NCBI GenBank assembly: GCA_964365465.1 | Contig: CAYIPT010000001.1 | Location: 1 to 57,309, forward strand | Direction of reading: 5' to 3' | Length of the DNA: 57,309 nucleotides | From: WO2-35-19 sp964365465 | GTDB taxonomy: Bacteria; Patescibacteriota; Minisyncoccia; Phycocordibacterales; WO2-35-19 | Part shown: positions 48,909 to 55,280 of the stretch, piece after piece | Layout: each line of letters opens with the position of its first letter | Numbering within the stretch: position 1 is the stretch's first letter | Program-made: the position numbers and the translations under genes | Notes under the pieces: model-generated | Seen by the model: only the letters and a program-made list of their open reading frames with translations | Told to the model about the DNA's origin: nothing | The model's database searches: none

Positions 48909-50213
48909 TTATTTAGGGGTTGGGGGTGAGGTCGTGATAGCAAATAATATAGTTCTTGAAGCGGTAATGGCGGAAAACATTGAAACCAAAACACCAATCA
49001 AAAATACTAGAGCAAAACCTTTAATGATCGGGGTGGAAGCGAAATAGTAAAGAATAACCGCCGTTATGATGCTTGAAAGGTTTGAATCCCTGATAGAGCT
49101 CCAAGCTCTGTGAAATCCCTCCTTCAAAGCATCGTGCTTGTTTTTGCCTCTTTTTAATTCCTCTTTGGTCCTTTCAAAAATCAAAATATTAGCGTCCACG
49201 GCCATACCGAGAGAAAGAATAAAACCGGCAATGCCGGCAGCCGTCAAGGTGACCGGTATAAATTTGAATAAAATAAGATTAATAATGGTGTATATAACCA
49301 AGGCCAAAGCAGCCACCAATCCCTGAAAACGATACCAAATAACTAAAAATAAAGAAACAACAACAAAAGCATAAAGGCCAGCTTTGACACTAGCGTCAAC
49401 CGCCTTATCGCCCAAAGTGGCACCAATCGTCTCAGTGCTAACCAAAGAAATGGGCATGGGCAGAGCGCCATAATTCAAATCACGAACAATTTGTTTGGCC
49501 TGATCGGGTGTAAAATCGCCCGTAATGACCGCTTCCCCGCCCTTTATTTCTTCTTTAATTGACGGAGCTTCTATCAAATTGCCGTCCAAAAAAATTCCCA
49601 TCACTCGGCCAACATTTTCTTTAGTAATTTTGGCAAAAAGATTTGCTCCCTCTTCATTAAATTTCAAACCAATTATGGGTTTGCTTGCAAAATCTTGATT
49701 AAATTGAATACTGGCCTTTTGCAACATTCGACCGGTTAAGCCGGTCTCTAAAAATGTTCCCGGGGTATTTATAACATCCTGATTTTTTTCACCCGCTTTT
49801 ATTTTAGCTTCCGCCTCTTTGGACAAAAGTTTGAATTCCAAAACCGGAGTCTCGCCGAGTCGTTTTATGGCCTGATTTACATCCGTTACGCCGGGCAGTT
49901 CCACAATAAGTCTTTGCTCAGTATTCGTTGTGCCAAAAACTCCTCCCTGCTCTACTTGTATAATAGGCTCAGAAACTCCAAAAATGTTTATACGTCTTTC
50001 AATAACCTCTTTTAAGGATTGCATGGCCCCCGAAATATCTGCGCCTGAAACTCCTGATGTATCAGCTTTGTAAACTAAATGTGTGCCACCTGATAAATCT
50101 AGTCCCAATTTGAATTTTTTGTCTGAGCCTTCTTTTTGAGAATTCCACACAAAAAAACCAGCAACTACTGCCACCGCCACTATTATAATCGCCCAAAATC
50201 TGTATTTAGCCAT
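48909..50213 (-). CDS. secD: Protein translocase subunit SecD
   Basis: 434 residues. LGLDLSGGTHLVYK near 36-49, the P1 domain with the VIERRINIFGVSEPIIQ segment near 70-90, and the C-terminal six-helix part with AGIAGFILSLGMAVDANILIFERTKEE near 322-348 (the proton-path Asp). Shorter than E. coli SecD, as usual in reduced genomes. The last residues TSPPTPK come from a CCTCACCCCCAACCCC stretch like the dispersed repeats, so the C-terminus has been altered. Confidence 0.93.
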   Translation of the reverse strand: MAKYRFWAIIIVAVAVVAGFFVWNSQKEGSDKKFKLGLDLSGGTHLVYKADTSGVSGADISGAMQSLKEVIERRINIFGVSEPIIQVEQGGVFGTTNTEQRLIVELPGVTDVNQAIKRLGETPVLEFKLLSKEAEAKIKAGEKNQDVINTPGTFLETGLTGRMLQKASIQFNQDFASKPIIGLKFNEEGANLFAKITKENVGRVMGIFLDGNLIEAPSIKEEIKGGEAVITGDFTPDQAKQIVRDLNYGALPMPISLVSTETIGATLGDKAVDASVKAGLYAFVVVSLFLVIWYRFQGLVAALALVIYTIINLILFKFIPVTLTAAGIAGFILSLGMAVDANILIFERTKEELKRGKNKHDALKEGFHRAWSSIRDSNLSSIITAVILYYFASTPIIKGFALVFLIGVLVSMFSAITASRTILFAITTSPPTPK

Positions 50214-50225
50214 GTAATTAAGTTA

Positions 50226-51575
50226 TCATACTCCGCTTCTAGATAAAAGGGTCTTAATAGTTTTCAGAGCGATTTTAAGGTCAAGCATAAAGGAACGGTT
50301 TTTGATGTAGTATAGGTCGTAGGAAAGTTTTTCTTTGGTTTGCTTAACGCCAAGGCCGTGGTGCGAATGGTTCTCGTGATAAAGCTGGGCCCAGCCCGAA
50401 AGACCGGGTTTAATTAAATGGCGAATGTTATAAAAAGGGATTTCATTTTCATAGCGTTTAACCCCAGAAGGCAGTTCTGGTCTTGGGCCAATTAGAGAAA
50501 TATCTCCCCTGAACACATTCCATATCTGAGGAAATTCGTCTAGACGCGTTTTGCGCAAAATATTTCCAAACCAAGTTATTTTATTATCAGATTGTTCTGC
50601 TGTAAGATCGGTAATATTTTTAGACATGGAACGGAATTTATAAAGATGCACAATTTTATTGTCCTTTCCAACACGTTCTTGTTTAATAAAAACCGGTCCA
50701 CCATCTTCTATTTTGGCAGCTAAAAATGCAAACGGATATGTAATAACTGGAACAACAGAAAGTGGAATAGAAATTAAAATATCCATAATTCGTTTTAAAA
50801 AATCGTAGGTTATGTGTATTTCAGTGGAAATATTTTCCAAAAACCAGTTGTAGCGGACCAAAGACAAAGGCACTTTGTCAAAAATATCTTCATAAATTTT
50901 ATACATATCTATGAATTTCACTTTAGAAAAAATGAGATTGTAGAGATGCGGCAAAATCGGCTCCACTTTTTCATTTTTCAAGTCCACGGCGATTATCTGC
51001 ACTTCTTCCGAATAAACCCGAGAGAGTATTTCCTCCTGGAAATCCACACCAGAGACACGATCAAGATCAACCGAAGATATAAACTCCAAACCGTATCTTG
51101 GATTGTTATTGACTTCTTCTAGAAGCTCTTTCATCTCTTCTCCACTGCCTACAATAATGCCTTTTTGCTTAGCCAGCGGATGTAAAAATCTGTCGCCGTA
51201 TATTCTCCAAACAAGGATAAGACCTGAAGAAATAATCAAATAAATAAAAAGATTGGTTTTTGGAGTAATGCCGAAATACGGAATGAAGTAGAAAAAGAGA
51301 ACGGCAATAAAACTGTTGGCGATTTGAGCGTTAAAAACGGTGCTGGGCAGACGACTTTTCAAAATCAAAGTGTGTTTTTCATAAAGTCCGGATATAAAAA
51401 ACACCAAAATCCAAATGGCAATAATTATGGAAAATGGCCAAAAGTGCAGGTTCCATAAATATTTGGAGGGAATGCCCCATTCCCTAAGCGCCAAAGCAGA
51501 CCAAATAGAAAAATACAGCAAAATAACATCACCCAAAAACAACGCTATGGTTTCCTTTTTGCCCGATATGGTCAT
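50226..51575 (-). CDS. Polyprenyl-phosphate hexose-1-phosphate transferase (WbaP/WcaJ type)
   Basis: 449 residues. Four N-terminal helices, a CoA-binding-like domain (KGIIVGSGEEMKELLEEV) and a C-terminal catalytic domain with a membrane hairpin, HLYKFRSM, RKTRLDEFPQIWNVFRGDISLIGPRPE and KPGLSGWAQ. It loads the first sugar phosphate onto undecaprenyl phosphate and so starts glycan assembly; which sugar is unknown. It is probably co-transcribed with secD-secF (12 bases apart), an unusual partnership. A TATTAT box lies ten bases before the ATG. Confidence 0.92.
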   Translation of the reverse strand: MTISGKKETIALFLGDVILLYFSIWSALALREWGIPSKYLWNLHFWPFSIIIAIWILVFFISGLYEKHTLILKSRLPSTVFNAQIANSFIAVLFFYFIPYFGITPKTNLFIYLIISSGLILVWRIYGDRFLHPLAKQKGIIVGSGEEMKELLEEVNNNPRYGLEFISSVDLDRVSGVDFQEEILSRVYSEEVQIIAVDLKNEKVEPILPHLYNLIFSKVKFIDMYKIYEDIFDKVPLSLVRYNWFLENISTEIHITYDFLKRIMDILISIPLSVVPVITYPFAFLAAKIEDGGPVFIKQERVGKDNKIVHLYKFRSMSKNITDLTAEQSDNKITWFGNILRKTRLDEFPQIWNVFRGDISLIGPRPELPSGVKRYENEIPFYNIRHLIKPGLSGWAQLYHENHSHHGLGVKQTKEKLSYDLYYIKNRSFMLDLKIALKTIKTLLSRSGV

Positions 51576-51611
51576 ATTAAAGGATATAATACCTTATTTT
51601 ACAAAAAATAC

Positions 51612-51644
51612 AAAAATTAAGGGGGCAGTCTGCAACTAGCCCCC
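51612..51644 (-). terminator. Terminator of the 34-residue gene
   Basis: GGGGGC (51621-51626) pairs with GCCCCC (51639-51644); on the minus strand TTAATTTTTG follows. The stop codon of the small gene lies in the loop side of the hairpin. Confidence 0.8.
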
Positions 51645-51740
51645 ACGGCCAAACCATAGACAGAGATCAAGAACCAGGAACACAGAACCAAGAATTACTC
51701 TCATTCTTGTCTCTGGCATCAGATTCGAAAACCATTTCAT
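51636..51740 (-). CDS. 34-residue small membrane protein
   Basis: Starts MKWFSNLMPETRMRV, followed by a hydrophobic stretch ILGSVFLVLDLCLWF (about 16-30) and a short RGG end: one membrane helix. The frame is complete with its own promoter (51758-51786), GGAG seven bases before the ATG (51748-51751) and a strong terminator, which together make a real small gene likely despite its size. No family recognised. Confidence 0.6.
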   Translation of the reverse strand: MKWFSNLMPETRMRVILGSVFLVLDLCLWFGRGG

Positions 51741-51757
51741 AATGGATCTCCGAATTT

Positions 51758-51786
51758 ACATTATCACACCTTGAATTTTTAGTCAA
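51758..51786 (-). promoter_or_regulatory. Promoter of the 34-residue gene
   Basis: Minus strand TTGACT, 17 bases, TAATGT. TTGACTAAAAATTCAAGG is almost identical to the promoter at 52948-52976. The -35 box contains the TGA stop codon of the Cas2/PaaX-like gene. Confidence 0.7.
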
Positions 51787-52361
51787 ACCAATTTAAAATG
51801 CTTTCTTAACCATTCGTCATTTTCTATTTTTTCGGCAATTATATATAAAACCTCATCCCCTATTTCATAGTTAACTTTGAGTAAATCAACCACCTCTTCG
51901 CAATCATATGGATAAACCCAAACGCTATTTTGTAATTTTACGCACCCAATATTTTGAAGCATTACACGCACTGCGTCCCGATGAAATCTGTCCTCTTCCC
52001 TTATATCAAAAATAATTAACCTCCATCTTTTATCCCACTTTTTAGGCTTTTTTACCGTAAACGCTTTTGATTCATATTTCCACAAGTATAATTTTCCTTT
52101 CTGAGTTATTTTATAAAATTCTTCTTCTTCCTTCTTTTGTAAAACAATTAATCCTTTTCTTTTAAGACGCTGAATGGCACTTTCCAAACTATATTTTGGA
52201 TCCCTTGCTGTAGGTAACCACCCAAAATACTTCAAAGCCTTTAGAGTATTGGGTGCCAAAACTGCCGCGCTTATAAACGTTCCCCATTTTAAAGATTCTA
52301 ATAGAGCTCTTTCAAATTTATTTTTTCTTCTCTCTCTTTTTGTTTCTTTTTCCAAATTCAT
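51783..52361 (-). CDS. Cas2/PaaX-like winged-helix protein
   Basis: 192 residues. Residues 15-110 form a helical/winged-helix part (LESAIQRLKRKGLIVLQKKEEEEFYKITQKGKLYLWKYE). Residues 115-190 are the Cas2-like ferredoxin fold found at the C-terminus of PaaX: WDKRWRLIIFDIREEDRFHRDAV with the first-strand Asp, then LQNSVWVYPYDCEEVV. No Cas1, other cas gene or CRISPR array is in the window. It is thus more likely a regulator or toxin-like nuclease than a spacer-integration protein. A 32-base inverted repeat lies upstream. Confidence 0.78.
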   Translation of the reverse strand: MNLEKETKRERRKNKFERALLESLKWGTFISAAVLAPNTLKALKYFGWLPTARDPKYSLESAIQRLKRKGLIVLQKKEEEEFYKITQKGKLYLWKYESKAFTVKKPKKWDKRWRLIIFDIREEDRFHRDAVRVMLQNIGCVKLQNSVWVYPYDCEEVVDLLKVNYEIGDEVLYIIAEKIENDEWLRKHFKLV

Positions 52362-52377
52362 TTTTATTTTTTGAATT

Positions 52378-52409
52378 ACACTATTCGCTACGATCGTAGT
52401 TTATAGCGT
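52378..52409. promoter_or_regulatory. 32-base inverted repeat, possible operator
   Basis: Centred at 52393/52394, 12 of 16 positions pair, with the perfect core CTACGATCGTAG and outer arms ACxCTAT/ATAGxGT. It lies 17-48 bases upstream of the Cas2/PaaX-like start. PaaX proteins bind palindromes, so autoregulation is possible; an RNA hairpin is the alternative. Confidence 0.45.
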
Positions 52410-52440
52410 AATTTTATTTTAACCAAAATTTTGTTTGAAT

Positions 52441-52469
52441 ACAACAAGGGAGCCGCGGTTTGGCTCCCT
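52441..52469 (-). terminator. Terminator of the interrupted small gene
   Basis: AGGGAGCC (52447-52454), seven-base loop, GGCTCCCT (52462-52469); on the minus strand TGTTGTATT follows. It ends the transcription unit that begins at 52948-52976. Confidence 0.75.
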
Positions 52470-52493
52470 AATTTCGCCCCCGAGAGAGACGAA

Positions 52494-52778
52494 CTACTTT
52501 TGTTCCCGACAGAATTTGCTATCGGGATTGTATTTCTCGCCGATTTTGCGGAATTTTATGGTTCCTGTATCCCCGGTCTTCAGAACATCGAGTCCCCACA
52601 ATTCCATTTTGCCTCCGTTGAGACGAAGCTGATATACCGACGAATCCACAAAAGAAGGAACTTCCTCGCCAAACATAATGAACCTTGGTACATCCCAAAG
52701 ACCACCAATAACTGTCGGTGGCGCGATAAACTCGTAAAAAATCATCGCGCAAGGATCAGCCGTTGCCCGTTTGGCGCG
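52494..52778 (-). pseudogene. Downstream part of a stop-interrupted small gene
   Basis: An open frame of 94 codons directly after the TAA of the 52779-52931 frame, in the same phase. The first ATG is at 52745 (MIFYEFIAPPTVIGG) with no Shine-Dalgarno. It reads like true protein (VYQLRLNGGKMELWGLDVLKTGDTG) with a beta-rich pattern. Either it is the second half of one 145-codon gene broken by a nonsense change, or it is a separate second gene of the unit, or the stop is read through. No family recognised. Confidence 0.5.
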
Positions 52779-52931
52779 TTATACATCCTGTTTAAATTGC
52801 TTTTCCAGCCGAGCAAATTCTTGTTGTTGTTTTTCAAGCATCATTCCTTGCCTTTTGTCGGCCTTCACTGCTAGAAAGACGAAGGCAGAAAAAGCAAGGA
52901 AAAGACAGGCAAAAAAGAGAATATTCTTCAT
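52779..52931 (-). CDS. 50-residue anchored coiled-coil peptide
   Basis: Starts at the ATG 52931, which follows GGAGGTGT; an earlier in-frame ATG would precede this Shine-Dalgarno and is rejected. Residues 1-19 (MKNILFFACLFLAFSAFVF) are a membrane anchor or signal sequence, and the rest (EKQQQEFARLEKQFKQDV) is a short charged helix. The frame stops at TAA (52779-52781) and continues open in phase for 94 codons, so this may be the front part of a longer protein. Confidence 0.5.
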   Translation of the reverse strand: MKNILFFACLFLAFSAFVFLAVKADKRQGMMLEKQQQEFARLEKQFKQDV

Positions 52932-52947
52932 AGACACCTCCATTAAT

Positions 52948-52976
52948 ATCTTATCACGCCTTGTATTTTTAGTCAA
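52948..52976 (-). promoter_or_regulatory. Promoter of the interrupted small gene
   Basis: Minus strand TTGACT, 17 bases, TAAGAT. Of the first 26 bases 24 match the promoter at 51758-51786. It overlaps the plus-strand promoter at 52961-52989. Confidence 0.7.
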
Positions 52977-52989
52977 ATTAAGTTAGTAT
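52961..52989 (+). promoter_or_regulatory. Promoter of the GT4 gene, predicted leaderless
   Basis: TTGTAT, 17 bases, TAGTAT, then six bases to the ATG at 52996. Head-to-head overlap with the promoter at 52948-52976. Confidence 0.6.
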
Positions 52990-52995
52990 TTTGGT

Positions 52996-54162
52996 ATGCA
53001 GGAAAATATAAATGGCAAGAAAAAAATATTATATTTTATAACCAAAGGCAATTTTGGGGGGGCGCAGAGGTATGTTTATGATTTGGCAATAAGCCTACCT
53101 AAAAATAAATTTGAGGCGGTTGTCGCGTGCGGGGATGGAGAATTGTTGATTGAAAGATTGAAAGAAGCAAAGATTAAAACAATACAAATTGAAGAGCTTG
53201 GGAGAGAGATAAAAGCAAGTAAAGATTTAAAAGTTTTAAAAAATTTAATAAAAATAATAAAGGAAGAAAAGCCAAATGTAATTCATTTAAATTCTTCTAA
53301 AATTGGTTTACTCGGAGCTCTTGCAATTTCATATCTAAAATTTTTATCCATAATACATAATACATATCCCATACCCCATTCCGTCTTCACCGCTCACGGC
53401 TGGGCCTTTAATGAAAAAAGTAGGGGGGCTTTATCCAAATTTATCTTTTATTTAGGCCATTATTTGACAATTTTGATTTGCAACATAACAATCGCCGTAT
53501 CGGAAAAAGCCAAAAGAAATATTGATTTCTTACCTTTTGTAAAAAATAAAATAAAAGTGGTTTATAACGGTATAAATAAATTTGAAACACTACCCAGAGA
53601 AGAAAGTAGGATAATATTAGCAAGCAAAGATTCAGAAAAAATAATTATTTTTTCAATATCGGAACTTAATAAAAATAAAGGTGTCGATGTGGCTTTAAAC
53701 GCTTTAGCTCTTTTACCTAAAGAAATAAAACAAAAAATAATTTATGTTGTTGCCTCCCCCGGCGAAGAAAGAGAAAATTTAGAAAAATTGGCTCTTGATT
53801 TGGGTATTAAAAAAATAATTAGATTTTTGGGGTTTGTACCAGATGCCAAAAAACTTCTTTCCGGTGCTGATATATTCCTTCTCCCCTCTCGAACCGAGGC
53901 CTTTCCCTACGCCATTTTGGAAGCGGGCGCTGCAGGCATGCCGATCATAGCCACCAGCGTCGGCGGCGTGCCGGAAGTTTTGCATGATATGCAAAACGGC
54001 ATCTTGGTGCATCCTCAAAATCCCAAAGAAATCGCCGAGGCCATTTTGTATTATTTAGATCACCCAGATAAACAAAAAGAATTTGGTAAAGAAATAAAAA
54101 AGACCATATTAAACTTTTTTTCTCTGAACAAAATGATTGATGAGACAATTAAAATTTATTGA
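52996..54162 (+). CDS. Family 4 glycosyltransferase
   Basis: 388 residues, GT-B: ILYFITKGNFGGAQRYVYDL near 10-29, VFTAHGWAFNEKS near 130, IIIFSISELNKNKGVDVALNAL near 217 and SRTEAFPYAILEAGAAGMPIIATSVGG near 300-325. Residues 117-129 (IIHNTYPIPHS) are encoded by a TAATACATAATACATA-type repeat in an N-domain loop. The end overlaps the end of rodA on the other strand by seven bases. Confidence 0.9.
   Translation: MQENINGKKKILYFITKGNFGGAQRYVYDLAISLPKNKFEAVVACGDGELLIERLKEAKIKTIQIEELGREIKASKDLKVLKNLIKIIKEEKPNVIHLNSSKIGLLGALAISYLKFLSIIHNTYPIPHSVFTAHGWAFNEKSRGALSKFIFYLGHYLTILICNITIAVSEKAKRNIDFLPFVKNKIKVVYNGINKFETLPREESRIILASKDSEKIIIFSISELNKNKGVDVALNALALLPKEIKQKIIYVVASPGEERENLEKLALDLGIKKIIRFLGFVPDAKKLLSGADIFLLPSRTEAFPYAILEAGAAGMPIIATSVGGVPEVLHDMQNGILVHPQNPKEIAEAILYYLDHPDKQKEFGKEIKKTILNFFSLNKMIDETIKIY
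53346..53380. repeat. ATAATACATA repeat inside a GT4 gene
   Basis: ATCCATAATACATAATACAT followed by ATCCCATACCCCAT, read in frame as part of a loop (residues 117-129). Same habit as the repeats at 34.1, 38.1, 39.6, 40.0 and 43.0 kb but a different unit. Confidence 0.6.
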
Positions 54163-55280
54163 ATTATTTCAATAATTTCATTTTTGGCTTCTTCTTTATT
54201 TACGGCTCTGGCATAGGAATATTGACTCATCAAAATACCGATGCCTAAAAATTCAGCCAACATATGGGAACCGCCATAGCTCATAAATGGCATTGTAATG
54301 CCCGTAACCGGAAGCAATCCAACATTCATGCCGACATGAATAACAAAATGAAAAAAGAGAGCGGAGCAAAGGCCCAAACCGTAGAGAGTTTCAAAGTTGG
54401 TGGCCCCTCTTTTGGCAATATAAATTATTCTCCAAAAAATCAACCCATACAAACCAAAAATAATAATCACCCCAATCAAACCCCATTCCTCGCTGAAAGC
54501 GGCAAAAATAAAATCGGTTTCGTACTCGGGCAAAAATTTCAATTTTGACTGACTGCCGAGCCCCACTCCCTTTCCCCAAATTTCTCCTGAGCCAATCGCT
54601 ATCATGGACTGGTAGGCATTGTAGCCCGATCCGCGAATATCGGTTAAAGGGTGGATAAAAGAGATGATTCTGGCTTTTTGGTAGTTCTTAAAAACAAAAA
54701 ACCATAGCCCAACGAAAGTTAAAGCGCCTATGAGCAAAACCGCCATTAAATGTTTCTTTGATATGCCTGAAAACAAAACCATGGCCAACCAGATGAGAAA
54801 GATTATAATGGCCGAGCCAAAATCCGGCTGCAGGAAAACCAAAATAAAAAGTATGGAAGTATAAAATCCAGAAGTCAGAATATGTTTTATGTTGGCTATT
54901 TCCATGTGCCTCCTGGAAAAATATTTGGCCAGAAGCAATACTAAAGCTATTTTAACAAAATCAACTGGCTGAAAAGAAAAAGCTCCCAAATCAAACCAGC
55001 TCTGGGCGCCCTTGAAAATGGCGCCGGCAATAAATAAAAACAAAAGAATGAGGCATGAAATTATAAACAAAATGATGATGGAACCGCTTCTCCTGAGAAA
55101 CCGCCAATCAATCAGGCTGGCGCCGAACAAGGCAACTATTGATACTAAAAACCAAATGGTTTGCTTAAAAAATAGACCCCTTTCTTCGATAAAAGAATTC
55201 ATTGTCAAAATACCCGTAACCGATATGAAAAAAATGGCCCCCAAAAGCAACCAATCAATATTTTTAATTAATCGTGCCAA
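54156..55280 (-). CDS. rodA: Peptidoglycan glycosyltransferase RodA (SEDS family)
   Basis: 374 residues, ten membrane helices. SEDS motifs: GAQSWFDLGAFSFQPVDFVKIALVLLLA near 91-118, LQPDFGSAIII near 150, and the catalytic loop FLPEYETDFIFAAFSEEWGLIG near 241-262 with the key Asp; TGITMPFMSYGGSHMLAEF near 330. It polymerises glycan strands for side-wall growth. RodA is favoured over FtsW by the short N-terminus and isolation from division genes. Its start overlaps the end of the VWA gene by 17 bases. No PBP2 or MreB is in the window. Confidence 0.92.
   Translation of the reverse strand: MARLIKNIDWLLLGAIFFISVTGILTMNSFIEERGLFFKQTIWFLVSIVALFGASLIDWRFLRRSGSIIILFIISCLILLFLFIAGAIFKGAQSWFDLGAFSFQPVDFVKIALVLLLAKYFSRRHMEIANIKHILTSGFYTSILFILVFLQPDFGSAIIIFLIWLAMVLFSGISKKHLMAVLLIGALTFVGLWFFVFKNYQKARIISFIHPLTDIRGSGYNAYQSMIAIGSGEIWGKGVGLGSQSKLKFLPEYETDFIFAAFSEEWGLIGVIIIFGLYGLIFWRIIYIAKRGATNFETLYGLGLCSALFFHFVIHVGMNVGLLPVTGITMPFMSYGGSHMLAEFLGIGILMSQYSYARAVNKEEAKNEIIEIIQ

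Noticed and set aside
48905..48997. Extended start for secF overlapping secD
   Set aside because: The extra residues translate secD and a C/G repeat in another frame and have no SecF homology.
51783..52361. CRISPR-Cas system
   Set aside because: Only a Cas2-like fold is present; no repeat-spacer array, Cas1 or effector gene was found in the window.
52779..52781. Stop-codon recoding in the genome
   Set aside because: TAA ends many clear genes here, and TGA is a normal stop (for example pseC), so a genome-wide altered code is excluded; only local read-through or decay remains possible.
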